DNA of 33,897 bases from CAYLYM01 sp964387645 (GCA_964387645.1 CAYLYM010000032.1:1-33897), one strand, 5' to 3'; shown: positions 1-9,214, numbered from the stretch's first letter. Numbers and translations are program-made. The notes: generated from the letters alone by a model not told the origin.

Positions 1-1
1 C

Positions 2-688
2 AAATCCATCGCGATTCAAATCAAAGGGTCGACTGGCAGCCTTAGGATCCTCATTCCGAGTAGAAATAGCCTTCATAGCGTTGAACCCAGCAACACCTAA
101 TGGAGTAATAGCTGCTTCTGTTCCGCCGCAAATCATTACATCTGCCTCACCTCGCTGGATAGCTTTAAAAGCCACGCCAATTGCATGGGTGGCAGTAGCG
201 CATGCAGAAACCACCGAATAATTTTGCCCTTTAAGGTTATATTTCATAGAAATATGACCAGAAACAATATCAATAATCATTTGTGGGATAAAAAAAGGAC
301 TAATTCGTCGTGGACCATGCTTGAGTAGTTTGGCATGTTCAGTTTCTAATGAAGCAATTCCTCCTATACCCGAGCCAACGATCACACCGATACGGTCACG
401 GTCTTCTTTTTCGAGATCAATTCCTGAGTCCAGAATAGCTTCATGGGCAGCGACCATTGCATAAACGGTAAAATTATCCAGACGCTTTAAATCTTTTTTG
501 TCTAATATACCTTCAGTTGATAAGTTTTTTACCTCTGCCGCAAATTTAGTAACATGGTTAGAAGTATCAAAATAAGTAATATAATCTACACCACTCCGTC
601 CCTCTATTAATCCTTGCCAGAACTCTTTTACTGAATTTCCTAAAGGAGTTACTGCACCAAGTCCCGTGATAACAACTCGCCTTTCCAT
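2..688 (-). CDS. fabF: 3-oxoacyl-ACP synthase II (partial, cut by left edge)
   Basis: Condenses malonyl-ACP with acyl-ACP in the elongation steps of type II fatty acid synthesis in the cytoplasm. The visible 229 residues are the N-terminal half of a FabF-type ketosynthase (about 410 residues normally). They begin MERRVVITGLGAVTPLG and contain the nucleophile elbow SACATATHAIG, with the catalytic Cys at about residue 163. The two catalytic histidines lie beyond the left edge. The start ATG at 688 is preceded by a GAGGGG Shine-Dalgarno. The gene follows acpP on the same strand, but a strong hairpin terminator and a possible own promoter lie in the 236-base gap, so it is probably not simply co-transcribed with acpP. 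Confidence 0.95.
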   Translation of the reverse strand, partial: MERRVVITGLGAVTPLGNSVKEFWQGLIEGRSGVDYITYFDTSNHVTKFAAEVKNLSTEGILDKKDLKRLDNFTVYAMVAAHEAILDSGIDLEKEDRDRIGVIVGSGIGGIASLETEHAKLLKHGPRRISPFFIPQMIIDIVSGHISMKYNLKGQNYSVVSACATATHAIGVAFKAIQRGEADVMICGGTEAAITPLGVAGFNAMKAISTRNEDPKAASRPFDLNRDGF

Positions 689-730
689 ATAATCCCCTCG
701 CTTATTACCCCTTAAAGCTGTTTTTTATTT

Positions 731-759
731 CGTATAAATTTAATTTTTCCAGTAAACAA
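731..759 (-). promoter_or_regulatory. possible sigma-70 promoter of fabF
   Basis: Read on the minus strand, TTGTTT (754-759) and TATACG (731-736) are separated by 17 bases, about 40 bases upstream of the fabF start and downstream of the acpP terminator. The position makes sense because fabF would otherwise depend on read-through. The match to consensus is only moderate and the region is AT-rich, so chance is possible. Confidence 0.35.
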
Positions 760-874
760 ATTTCACTCCGTAAAAGAACAGCATTGTAAAATATTCTCAA
801 TCAGTTGACTACAATAATAAAATATTATATTATGAAGTTTTTTTCTTATTACTGATTTTAGATTAATCGATTAG

Positions 875-914
875 AAAATATGCCCGTTCTTATTAAATTG
901 AACGGGCATATTTT
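875..914 (-). terminator. strong intrinsic terminator after acpP
   Basis: A perfect 15-bp inverted repeat (875-889 and 900-914) has a 10-base loop. Its core is GCCCGTTC/GAACGGGC and its ends run into A/T tracts on both sides, so it can act in both directions. It lies 10 bases past the acpP stop codon and before fabF. It should end or strongly attenuate transcripts of the plsX-fab-acpP operon. Confidence 0.85.
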
Positions 915-924
915 TCTTATAAAA

Positions 925-1167
925 TTATTCAGCATCCTTCAATTTTTGACTGAGATAATCAATGGCATTTTTCACTGTTGTAATTTTTTGAGCATCTTCA
1001 TCAGGAATTTCAACATTAAATTCTTCTTCAAATGCCATCACAAGTTCCACGGTATCTAAGGAATCGGCCCCCAAATCATCGATGAAATGGGCTTCCGGCT
1101 TCACCTTCTCAGGGTCCACCCCTAATTTGTCCACGATGATATCTTTGACTTTTTCCTCTAATGACAT
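925..1167 (-). CDS. acpP: acyl carrier protein
   Basis: Carries growing acyl chains on a 4'-phosphopantetheine arm for fatty acid and phospholipid synthesis. At 80 residues it has the usual length, is strongly acidic, and has the attachment motif GADSLD with the modified Ser at residue 36. The start ATG has an excellent AGGAGG site 5 bases upstream. It follows fabG by 49 bases, the classical fabD-fabG-acpP order. The strong hairpin just downstream suggests its mRNA end is defined there, which fits the usual need for ACP in excess over the enzymes. Confidence 0.98.
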   Translation of the reverse strand: MSLEEKVKDIIVDKLGVDPEKVKPEAHFIDDLGADSLDTVELVMAFEEEFNVEIPDEDAQKITTVKNAIDYLSQKLKDAE

Positions 1168-1216
1168 AATTCCTCCTGTGTTAAGTGTTAAGTTATATTA
1201 ATTTCCTTTATTAAGA

Positions 1217-1969
1217 TTAAGACATTACCATTCCGCCATCAACATTGATGACCTGACCGGTAATATATGACGCAGCTTCGCTGGCTAAAAAACATGCAAC
1301 TCTGGCAACATCGGTTACTGTACCGAGCCGGCGCAACGGAATTTGAGATTTTAGATTTTCTACAATATTCTCGTCTAAAACAGCCGTCATATCGGTTTGA
1401 ATAAATCCGGGAGCAATTGCATTACAAGTAATGTTGCGAGAAGCAAATTCTCTGGCAACAGATTTTGTTAAACCAATAATCCCAGCTTTCGATGCAGCGT
1501 AATTGGCCTGCCCCGTATTACCAATCTGACCAATTACTGAAGCAATGTTTATAATACAACCTGAACGCTGTTTCATCATTTGACGAGTAACAGCTTTAAT
1601 GCAATTAAATGTTCCTTTTAAGTTTATAGCTATCACCTGATCCCAATCCTGTTCACTCATCCGCATAATAAGATTGTCTCGAGTAATTCCTGCATTATTT
1701 ACCAATACATCTATTTTTCCAAATTCTTTCAAGCACCCTTCAATAAGCCTGGTAGTATCCTCAATATTACTAACATCTGTCTTTATAGCCAATACTTTTA
1801 CTCCAGATGATTTTATCTCATTAGCTGTCTGTTTTAGTAATTCTTCATTAATATCCGATAGAACAATATCAGCACCATTTTTAGCAAATTCCTTTGCAAT
1901 TGCTGCACCAATTCCCCGTGCAGATCCTGTTACAATAACAACTTTATCTTTGAAATTATAGTTTCTCAT
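1217..1969 (-). CDS. fabG: 3-oxoacyl-ACP reductase
   Basis: NADPH-dependent reduction of 3-oxoacyl-ACP to 3-hydroxyacyl-ACP in fatty acid elongation. This is a 250-residue classical short-chain dehydrogenase. The nucleotide-binding TGSARGIG is at about 14-21, NNAG at 91-94, and the catalytic triad is Ser144, Tyr157 and Lys161 (YAASK). The C-terminal segment ending in NVDGGMVMS is typical of FabG. The start lies one base after the fabD stop, so translational coupling is likely. Its setting between fabD and acpP makes FabG much more likely than another SDR. Confidence 0.97.
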   Translation of the reverse strand: MRNYNFKDKVVIVTGSARGIGAAIAKEFAKNGADIVLSDINEELLKQTANEIKSSGVKVLAIKTDVSNIEDTTRLIEGCLKEFGKIDVLVNNAGITRDNLIMRMSEQDWDQVIAINLKGTFNCIKAVTRQMMKQRSGCIINIASVIGQIGNTGQANYAASKAGIIGLTKSVAREFASRNITCNAIAPGFIQTDMTAVLDENIVENLKSQIPLRRLGTVTDVARVACFLASEAASYITGQVINVDGGMVMS

Positions 1970-1970
1970 T

Positions 1971-2897
1971 TTAATCGTCCTCCTTCAAACAATTTAAATC
2001 ATCCACTGTTCCGACAGGTATGCAGGGCACTTCTCGCCGTATCCTGCGATTTAAGCCCGTTAGAACCTTAGAAGGTCCTATTTCCAAAAATTTTTCCACA
2101 CCATCATTACACATATTTTCAATTATATTTTGCCATAATACTGAGGATAACAACTGTTTCTTTAACAAATCCCTAATTTCATCAATGTCTGAGACTGGTT
2201 TTGCTGTTACATTTGAATAAATTAAGATTTTTGGTTTATTAAATTTAGTTTCTGATAATGCAGAGGTTAATCCACTCAAAGCATTTTCCATAAGAGGTGA
2301 GTGAAAAGCTCCACTGACCGGTAATTCCTTAACTAATCTGGCACCTTGCTCTTTGGCTAATTTCATAGCCGTTTTTACTCCCTCGATACTACCTGAGATA
2401 ACTACCTGGCCTGGAGAGTTAAAGTTTGCTGGTTGTACAATACCGTGCCGAGAAGCTTCTTGACAAACTTGCTTAACTTTTTGTTCATCCAGTCCCATAA
2501 TAGCAGCCATTGTACCCGGATTCTTTTCTCCTGACAACTGCATTAATTCGCCGCGTAATTTAACAAGGCGCAATCCATCAGTAAATGATAATGCTCCAGC
2601 AGCTACCAATGCTGAATATTCTCCTAAACTATGCCCAGCTACAACTGAAGGTAAAATACCCATATCATCTAAAATTTTATATACAGACAAACTGTGAACA
2701 AAGATTGCAGGTTGAGTAAATTGTGTTTGTCTTAGTTTTTCTTCTGGACCATCGAAAGAAATTCTTCTTAATGGAAACTCCACAATTTCTTCCGCTTGAT
2801 CGTAAAGTTCACGAACCTTGCTGAACTGTTCATAAAGATCTCTTCCCATTCCTATGTATTGGGAACCCTGTCCAGGAAAAATAAATGCTATCTTCAT
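1971..2897 (-). CDS. fabD: malonyl-CoA:ACP transacylase
   Basis: Transfers malonyl from CoA to ACP, supplying the extender unit for fatty acid synthesis. The 308-residue protein has the N-terminal FPGQGSQ signature, the nucleophile elbow GHSLGEYSAL with Ser90, and the partner His199 in GAFHSPLM. Its length matches the family. It is followed directly by fabG. A 155-base gap separates it from the upstream fabH; I see no gene there. Confidence 0.97.
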   Translation of the reverse strand: MKIAFIFPGQGSQYIGMGRDLYEQFSKVRELYDQAEEIVEFPLRRISFDGPEEKLRQTQFTQPAIFVHSLSVYKILDDMGILPSVVAGHSLGEYSALVAAGALSFTDGLRLVKLRGELMQLSGEKNPGTMAAIMGLDEQKVKQVCQEASRHGIVQPANFNSPGQVVISGSIEGVKTAMKLAKEQGARLVKELPVSGAFHSPLMENALSGLTSALSETKFNKPKILIYSNVTAKPVSDIDEIRDLLKKQLLSSVLWQNIIENMCNDGVEKFLEIGPSKVLTGLNRRIRREVPCIPVGTVDDLNCLKEDD

Positions 2898-3052
2898 TTT
2901 AGTTTACTTTCCTAACTCAAACTTAATAGTGAAATTTAATTGTCTTAAAACCTGTATACGTACTATTCCTTACAACACTACAAAAATTTTGATTAATTTA
3001 AAATTTTTTTTGAAATTTGCAATAGCTTTGAAGAAATTTCCTGGTGTACTGC

Positions 3053-4045
3053 CTAAATTGCCCAGCGTAATAACAAACTCCCCCAGGTAAAGCCCGCACC
3101 AAATGCAGAAAACAGAACAATATCACCTTTCTCCAGACGCCCTTCCTGGTAAGCTTCGGAAAGTCCAAGAGGTATTGTAGCCGTTGTAGTATTTCCATAT
3201 TTTGAAATATTTAATAACACTTTTTCACTGGGCAAATTTAATCGTCTTGCTGTCGCATCTACAATACGCTGATTGGCTTGGTGAGGAATAAATAATTTGA
3301 TCTGTTCAGGTAAAATGTTATTTTTCTTCACGATTTCTTCTGAAATATCAGCCATTCCAGCTACAGCAAATTTAAATACAGTCCGACCATCCTGATAGAT
3401 ATAATGCATTTTTTTATCTACAGTTTCGTGGGAGGGAGGATAAAGACTGCCACCTCCTTTCATATATAAATACTTCCCCCCTGATCCATCACTTTTTAGG
3501 ATAAAATCCAATATTCCATATTCTGGATCCTCGGAAGGTTCCAGAACTACTGCACCAGCAGCATCCCCAAATAAAATACAAGTATTACGATCTGTATAAT
3601 CGGTAATAGAGCTCATCTTATCAGTACCTATTACAAGAATTTTTTCATACTTTCCCGTCTCAATAAATTGTGAAGCGATAGAGATAGCATAAATAAATCC
3701 CGTACAAGCTCCATTAACATCTACTCCCCAGGCATTTTTCGCACCAATTTTTTCCTGGATTAAACAAGCTGTATTAGGAAACATCATATCTGGTGTTACT
3801 GTTGTCACAATAATCATTTCAACTTCTTCAGGTGCTACTCCCGCTTCTTCTAATGCCCTTTTTGCAGCAAATACCCCCATGTATGAAGAACCTTTTCCAT
3901 CCTCAAGTATTCGTCGCTCTTTAATACCAGTTCTACTAGTTATCCATTCATCACTCGTATCCACCATTTTTTCAAGATCATGATTCGTTAAAACTTTCGC
4001 GGGTACATAGTGCCCAACTCCTGTGATCTTTGCTCTCAATTTCAT
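3053..4045 (-). CDS. fabH: 3-oxoacyl-ACP synthase III
   Basis: Starts fatty acid synthesis by condensing acetyl-CoA (or another short acyl-CoA) with malonyl-ACP. The 330-residue protein has the Cys-His-Asn triad in normal context: Cys114 in GACTGF, His255 in PHQANQR and Asn285 in KYGNTT. Its start overlaps the plsX stop by 4 bases (ATGA), the arrangement seen in many plsX-fabH operons and a sign of coupled translation. Confidence 0.97.
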   Translation of the reverse strand: MKLRAKITGVGHYVPAKVLTNHDLEKMVDTSDEWITSRTGIKERRILEDGKGSSYMGVFAAKRALEEAGVAPEEVEMIIVTTVTPDMMFPNTACLIQEKIGAKNAWGVDVNGACTGFIYAISIASQFIETGKYEKILVIGTDKMSSITDYTDRNTCILFGDAAGAVVLEPSEDPEYGILDFILKSDGSGGKYLYMKGGGSLYPPSHETVDKKMHYIYQDGRTVFKFAVAGMADISEEIVKKNNILPEQIKLFIPHQANQRIVDATARRLNLPSEKVLLNISKYGNTTTATIPLGLSEAYQEGRLEKGDIVLFSAFGAGFTWGSLLLRWAI

Positions 4046-5049
4046 TTTAATCCCCTCTTTTTTAATTCTTCTGAAATATGCTGATTAACTTGTTTCTCGC
4101 TCATGTTCACGGCAACTCGTAAGGCATTCTTAATTGCTTTAGCGGTCGAACGGCCATGGCAAATAATAGAGATTCCATTTACTCCCAGTAGAGGCACACC
4201 CCCATATTCCTGATAGTCGAAACTGCTTTTCATTTCTTTAAAAGCATGGCGCACCATAAATGCTCCCAATAAAGAAAAGAAATTTTTACCAACGCTCCTC
4301 TTAAAACTACTTCCAAAAACACCAAATATACTTTCTGCAAATTTTAAAATAGTATTTCCTACGAATCCATCAGTAACAATAACATCGGCTTTTCCATAAA
4401 GAATATCTTTACCCTCCACGTTTCCCACAAAATTGGGAAGTTTCGATTTTAAAAGGTCATATGAATTAATGACAAGTTCATTTCCTTTAGTTTTTTCTTC
4501 TCCGATACTCAACAACCCGACTCTGGGATTTTTGATCCCGTAAATGTATGTGATAAAGATACCACCCATCAAAGCAAATTGCAGTAGGTGTATGGGTTTA
4601 CAATCAACGTTTGCACCAACATCAATCAATAAAACCACTCCTCCTTCTGTTGGCAGGAAAGAAGCCAAAGCAGGACGCTGTACACCTTGTAATCGCCCTA
4701 AAATAAAAACGCTACCCACCATTTGAGCCCCTGTACTCCCCGCACTAACAAAGGCTTCTACTTCTCCTTCTTTATGCAATTGCAGTCCTTTCATCATTGA
4801 GGAATCCTTTTTCTGCTTCAGGGCAATGGTGGGCTGATCCGACATTTTAACAACCTGGGTAGTATGGATAATTGAGATATTTTTAGGTTTATAAAAATGG
4901 TGGCGGGAAAGTTCAGATTTGATTTTATTTTCGTCTCCAATTAAAATGAGTTCATGCTTTCCAGAAGTTTCTTTGTCATACAAAAGAGCCCCCTCAACTG
5001 GAGCCTGGGGGGCATAATCTCCGCCCATTGAATCAATCGCAATGCGCAT
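4042..5049 (-). CDS. plsX: phosphate acyltransferase PlsX
   Basis: Converts acyl-ACP and phosphate to acyl-phosphate, the substrate of PlsY for glycerolipid synthesis. The 335-residue protein begins MRIAIDSMGGDYAP, the standard PlsX N-terminus, and carries the family segments VSAGSTGAQMVG and LIDVGANVDCKP. It lies 20 bases after rpmF and overlaps fabH, the widely conserved rpmF-plsX-fabH order. A peripheral membrane location is expected from the family. Confidence 0.97.
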   Translation of the reverse strand: MRIAIDSMGGDYAPQAPVEGALLYDKETSGKHELILIGDENKIKSELSRHHFYKPKNISIIHTTQVVKMSDQPTIALKQKKDSSMMKGLQLHKEGEVEAFVSAGSTGAQMVGSVFILGRLQGVQRPALASFLPTEGGVVLLIDVGANVDCKPIHLLQFALMGGIFITYIYGIKNPRVGLLSIGEEKTKGNELVINSYDLLKSKLPNFVGNVEGKDILYGKADVIVTDGFVGNTILKFAESIFGVFGSSFKRSVGKNFFSLLGAFMVRHAFKEMKSSFDYQEYGGVPLLGVNGISIICHGRSTAKAIKNALRVAVNMSEKQVNQHISEELKKRGLK

Positions 5050-5069
5050 TGAAAGCCTCTTTTATAGTA

Positions 5070-5258
5070 CTAAGATTCGGTTGGAGTAAAAACCTGTTGC
5101 CCTTTATAATATCCACAACTGGGGCATGCACGATGAGGAAGCTTAGGTTCCCCACAATTCGGACACGTTCCAAGCGAAGTAGCTTGCAGTTTATTCATCC
5201 AGGAAGCTCTTCTTTTATCTCGCTTCGATTTCGAAATTTTTCTCTTGGGATTCGCCAT
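5070..5258 (-). CDS. rpmF: 50S ribosomal protein L32
   Basis: Small component of the large ribosomal subunit. The 62-residue protein begins MANPKRKISKSKRDKRRASW, as in bacterial L32, and has a four-cysteine zinc ribbon (CPNCG about 12 residues before CPSCG). Many bacteria have L32 paralogues lacking these cysteines, so this is the zinc-binding form. An AGGAG site lies ahead of the start. It sits between the DUF177 gene and plsX, as in many phyla. Confidence 0.97.
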   Translation of the reverse strand: MANPKRKISKSKRDKRRASWMNKLQATSLGTCPNCGEPKLPHRACPSCGYYKGQQVFTPTES

Positions 5259-5303
5259 GAATTACTTTCTCCTGCTTTTAACTTCTATACTTTTTTACTT
5301 AAA

Positions 5304-5801
5304 TCAATCTAATAAATCTTTTAATTTTTTCCATCGAGGATCAATTTCAGAACGCCCACAACGACATACCTCATGATTTAGATCTGCACCACATCCTGGA
5401 CAAATTCCCTTACAATCCTCTCGACACAACATCTTCATTGGAATAGAAAGGATTAAATTCTCTTCTATATATGGATTTAGATCTACTTCAACTTGTTCTG
5501 GCAATAATAGTACAACATCTTCTTCTTTTGTATCAAAATCGCGTACACCTATGTGAAACAATATTCTAAAATTTTGTTGAATTTTTTTAGTAAATTCAGT
5601 AAGGCATCTATCACACGTGTAATGAGCTTCTGTGTCGATAGTAACTTCACATGAAATATTTTTTTCAAATTTGTCCAACCTTACCTCAACATTAATATCA
5701 TTAGGATACACCTCTGAGCGATAAAAGTGTAAACTTCCCCCTCGAATTACCTCATCAAAATGATGTATCCCCTCTTCTAAATGTAAAATCGGTATCTTCA
5801 T
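5304..5801 (-). CDS. DUF177 (YceD-like) protein
   Basis: Member of the DUF177/YceD family, whose genes usually precede rpmF and which has been linked to 23S rRNA processing or accumulation; the biochemical role is unclear. The C-terminal half carries cysteine pairs (CDRC, then CREDCKGICPGCG and CRCG) that look metal-binding, and the end DPRWKKLKDLL is typical of the family. The frame can be opened by a TTG at 5810, but the ATG at 5801 (MKIPILHLEEG) gives a normal N-terminus, so I use it. No clear Shine-Dalgarno precedes either start. Confidence 0.88.
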   Translation of the reverse strand: MKIPILHLEEGIHHFDEVIRGGSLHFYRSEVYPNDINVEVRLDKFEKNISCEVTIDTEAHYTCDRCLTEFTKKIQQNFRILFHIGVRDFDTKEEDVVLLLPEQVEVDLNPYIEENLILSIPMKMLCREDCKGICPGCGADLNHEVCRCGRSEIDPRWKKLKDLLD

Positions 5802-5846
5802 AATAGTCAAAAAATTTATTATTTTGAATAAATTAAATCAAGCGCT

Positions 5847-7070
5847 TTATTTTTTCTTTTTCTTCAAGTAATAGTATAAAGAAATAACCAAATCAAATAA
5901 GTAAGTAACTAAAATTGAAATGGCAGCTCCCTGGATACCCAGGCGAGGAATAAGTACGATATTTAATCCAAGATGTACTAAAAGCACCGATACAGAAATA
6001 TTTCTTATAGCATTTCCTGCACCTTGTGCCGTTAAAAAAAAATTAAAAATTCTCGAAAGTCCAGCTATACCAAAAGCTATGGCTAAAAAAGAGAAAACAT
6101 TCAATGATTGTAAATATTTTTCTGAAAATAAATTTAGAATAATCCATTTTTTAAATAAAAGCATAATTAATACGGATAAAATAATCCAAAAAAAATTGAT
6201 GGTCAGAGTACTTCTTGAAATCTTCCTCGAAGTGGTAAATTTTTTATACAAAATAGTAGAATGCGCGGTCGAAAAAAATGAAATCGGAAAAGTAATGGTA
6301 TAGGCAAGAGCATAATAAGCTAATTGTTCCGCATCGATAAAAAAGGAGATAAAGATTTTATCGGTATGATATAAAAATACTTTAATGATTTCGCTCCAAT
6401 AAAGATGAATACCAAAGCTTCTAATTTCCCTCCAAAGAATACTCAGGGACTGAGCAAAGCGGGTAAAAAGCGGTTTTTCTGAAAAAATAAAAATTATCGT
6501 AACTAATAGAAGACTTAGAAGATTAAGGAAAGCACTACCCTTTAAAGAATAATTCCCTGTAAAAGATAAGAAAAAAAGTGAAATTAAATAAAGCATTCGT
6601 GGAGTTATTAAAAAGATAACCAATTGATGAATCTTTCCTGCACCTCGGAGAACCATCTGCCACATATTACTAAAGAGATACACTCCGGCTAGCGGAAAAA
6701 ATACTTTTATGAGAAATCCAACTTTTACTTCGAACAAAGAATCAATGAAAAAATGGCTAAACCAGAAAATAATGGTGAAAAATAAATATGAAATTAAAGC
6801 CATGCCGATGGTTGCAGCCAATAATTGCCGATATTTTTGAGGTGAATTAGACACGGCAATAGAACGTGATGATGATTCAAAAATACCAAATGTAAAAAAG
6901 ACATATAAAATATTAATAACCGTTATAAAGAAAGAAAATTGTCCATACTCAGAAACGGATAAATATGAAGTGTTTAGCTTTGCTATCAGCCAACCAAAAA
7001 CCAGATTTACAATTTGAGCTAAATATAATGAAATTGTTAATCTTATCGATCTGGGAAAAAACATAAACAT
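5847..7070 (-). CDS. polysaccharide flippase, Wzx/MATE-like
   Basis: Predicted multi-spanning inner-membrane protein (407 residues, roughly 12 hydrophobic helices) of the oligosaccharide flippase family, which moves lipid-linked glycans across the membrane. The start MFMFFPRSIRLTISLYLAQI leads into the first helix, SVSEYGQFSFF follows helix 1-2 as in Wzx proteins, and the end is Lys-rich. It lies 36 bases upstream of the DUF177 gene and may be co-transcribed with it. The substrate cannot be told from sequence. ATG at 7064 is an equally possible start. Confidence 0.8.
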   Translation of the reverse strand: MFMFFPRSIRLTISLYLAQIVNLVFGWLIAKLNTSYLSVSEYGQFSFFITVINILYVFFTFGIFESSSRSIAVSNSPQKYRQLLAATIGMALISYLFFTIIFWFSHFFIDSLFEVKVGFLIKVFFPLAGVYLFSNMWQMVLRGAGKIHQLVIFLITPRMLYLISLFFLSFTGNYSLKGSAFLNLLSLLLVTIIFIFSEKPLFTRFAQSLSILWREIRSFGIHLYWSEIIKVFLYHTDKIFISFFIDAEQLAYYALAYTITFPISFFSTAHSTILYKKFTTSRKISRSTLTINFFWIILSVLIMLLFKKWIILNLFSEKYLQSLNVFSFLAIAFGIAGLSRIFNFFLTAQGAGNAIRNISVSVLLVHLGLNIVLIPRLGIQGAAISILVTYLFDLVISLYYYLKKKKK

Positions 7071-7255
7071 CCGCTAGAACTCAACTAGTACTTTGATAAT
7101 GGAGTTATCTTGTAAGAATAAAAAACTTAAAACTTTGATGTGTAATTAATAATTCGTCGTTAAAAAATTCATTTTACAACTAAAAAATATTCTCCATAAC
7201 GAACACTATTTTTGACTGGTGATGCAAGATAAAATTTATACAACAATTTAAATCT

Positions 7256-8278
7256 TTACAACAGACGGCGTTTTTGCCGTCTTGAAACCAAAAAATGAAA
7301 TAGTATTCGGTGAACAGAACTTCTAAAATAATAAATTTTATCAGAACGGACTAACTTGCCTCCTAACTCTAATTTAATTTTGGCGATCGAAGGAACCATT
7401 GCTCCGAGCAAGTCGAACTCTTGAAAATTTTCTTGCGCATATTTCTTTATTATAGCCCATAATAAATAAATTTCGGAGCTAGAGGCAAATTTGCCCTGTT
7501 TACGTCCAGAAAACATCGCATAAACTTTTGGAAAATCTTCAATAACTAATAATCCAGAAAGTAATTGATTGGATTTTTTGAGGATAAAACAACGCCCCAA
7601 ATTTTCACTTAATAAAGATTTAGAAAATCGAATAAATGGTTCTCGGGATATGGGCGGTATAAAGCCGTGACTGTTATAACTTGAAACCATCATATCATAA
7701 AGCGCTGCCACATTAGCTGATTCTTCTAAAACCGGTGGTTCCGCCTCAAAATTTCTAATTCTGCGCCGCTGATCCTTGGCGATGAATAGATCCGGTGATC
7801 TGTACACCTCTTGCAAAGGGATAGTTACAGTATATTCCGGTATAAATTCCCATTTGTGATCTATAAGTACACGAAGATCCTCTAAACTTGGGGTTTGATG
7901 GAAAGAACAAAAAACCCATTTTTTTTCCAATTCTTTTAAGAGGACTTCTAAAACTTCCCTCTGATGATGAATTCGTTTGTAGTAAAAAGAGGTTTCAGAA
8001 AATGAATCCAACACAAAACCGTTATATGGAATTAGGTAAGGCATGCTTAAATAAGAAAATCCTCGAAAAGTGTTGGGATATAAAACAACTCCTCCGACAA
8101 CAAAATCACCTCTTTTTACAACTGCCACTTGGGCTAGACGGTTGAATGCCTTGCAATAAATATGAATATATTTAGTGCTTTGGAAAACGGTTGCCAGAGA
8201 AGATGTTCTGACAAATTCATCCCAAACGGACCAATCTGATTCGTCCAGATAACTTAATTTCAATTTAGAAGATGCCAC
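7256..8278 (-). CDS. FemAB/GNAT-like acyltransferase
   Basis: A 340-residue protein with no signal peptide, resembling the BioF2-like/FemAB acyltransferases found with polysaccharide and peptidoglycan genes. The C-terminal half shows the GNAT-type pattern: a turn near SNQLLSGLLVIE, the segment YAMFSGRK, and FDLLGAMVPSIAKIKLELGG, which matches the family's conserved end. Start is GTG at 8278, 9 bases after the argF stop, with only a weak ribosome site; translational coupling is likely. The following gene is the flippase, so a role in modifying an envelope glycan is plausible, but the acyl donor and acceptor are unknown. Confidence 0.65.
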   Translation of the reverse strand: MASSKLKLSYLDESDWSVWDEFVRTSSLATVFQSTKYIHIYCKAFNRLAQVAVVKRGDFVVGGVVLYPNTFRGFSYLSMPYLIPYNGFVLDSFSETSFYYKRIHHQREVLEVLLKELEKKWVFCSFHQTPSLEDLRVLIDHKWEFIPEYTVTIPLQEVYRSPDLFIAKDQRRRIRNFEAEPPVLEESANVAALYDMMVSSYNSHGFIPPISREPFIRFSKSLLSENLGRCFILKKSNQLLSGLLVIEDFPKVYAMFSGRKQGKFASSSEIYLLWAIIKKYAQENFQEFDLLGAMVPSIAKIKLELGGKLVRSDKIYYFRSSVHRILFHFLVSRRQKRRLL

Positions 8279-8287
8279 TTGTCTTAA

Positions 8288-9214
8288 TCATTGTTTTGCC
8301 AGTTTAACCATAATAGCTTTCTGCACATGCATACGGTTTTCAGCTTCATCGAAAACGATAGAATTAGGGCCGTCGATAACCTCGTCCGTGATCTCTTCTC
8401 CCCTGTGTGCTGGCAAACAATGCATAACTTTTACATTGGGTTTGGCTCGACTTAAAAGTTGTGAGTTAAGTTGGTAAGGTTGAAATATTTTCTTCCGTAT
8501 TTCAGCTTCACTCTCCTGCCCCATGCTGGCCCACACATCGGTGTAAACGACATCAGCATCTTTGATAGCTTGAACTGGATCACTTAAAATTTCAATCTCA
8601 CTTAATCCAGCCTTCAGAGCATTTTCCAGCGTAGCTTTGTCTGGTTCGTAATCTCTGGGTGTACAGATAACTAGATGAATAGGTATTCTCGAAGCAAAAT
8701 TTATCCAGGAATTGGCGATATTATTTCCATCTCCGATGTAAGTAATTTTGATATTGTCGAGTGTACCAAGATGTTCTAAAATAGTATATGCATCGGCCAT
8801 AATCTGGCAGGGATGATTATAATCGGTTAATCCGTTGATGACAGGGACATTCGAATACCTTGCTAATTCTTCCATATCAGAGTGCGCAAACAGACGTGCC
8901 ATGATCAAATCGTTATAGCGGGAAACCACTTGAGCAATATCTTTCACTGCTTCACGTTTTCCGATACCAATATCGGTTGGTGCCAGATAGAGTGCATAAC
9001 CACCCAATTGATAAATTCCTGTCTCAAAAGAGATACGTGTTCGGGCAGAAGGCTTGGCAAAAATCATTGCAAGCGTATAACCTTCCAACAAATGATGCTT
9101 TTCGCGTTTTTTAGTTTTCTCTTTTAATTCTCGGGTGAGTTCGAAAATTTCAAAAATTTCGTCACGAGTTAGATCAGCAATCGAAATGAAATCTTTCTGC
9201 ACTTCAACCTCCAA
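8288..9214 (-). CDS. argF: ornithine carbamoyltransferase
   Basis: Makes citrulline from ornithine and carbamoyl phosphate in arginine synthesis. At 308 residues it has family length. It carries the carbamoyl-phosphate loop KPSARTRISFE (the second position of the usual STRTR is Ala here, which keeps S-x-R-T-R), NGLTDYNHPCQ, the ornithine-binding DVWASMGQE and HCLPAHRGEE. These favour true ornithine as substrate over the N-acetyl- or N-succinyl-ornithine variants. No other arginine gene lies nearby. An anabolic role is assumed, as no arginine deiminase is present here. Confidence 0.93.
   Translation of the reverse strand: MEVEVQKDFISIADLTRDEIFEIFELTRELKEKTKKREKHHLLEGYTLAMIFAKPSARTRISFETGIYQLGGYALYLAPTDIGIGKREAVKDIAQVVSRYNDLIMARLFAHSDMEELARYSNVPVINGLTDYNHPCQIMADAYTILEHLGTLDNIKITYIGDGNNIANSWINFASRIPIHLVICTPRDYEPDKATLENALKAGLSEIEILSDPVQAIKDADVVYTDVWASMGQESEAEIRKKIFQPYQLNSQLLSRAKPNVKVMHCLPAHRGEEITDEVIDGPNSIVFDEAENRMHVQKAIMVKLAKQ

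Noticed and set aside
1674..1961. Open frame on the plus strand antisense to fabG, and similar frames antisense to plsX, hslU, hslV, the symporter and sat
   Set aside because: All lie fully within well-supported genes, lack family resemblance and ribosome sites, and arise from codon bias of the true frame.
2998..3198. 66-residue minus-strand frame overlapping the fabH end
   Set aside because: Mostly inside fabH in another frame, with no recognisable features.
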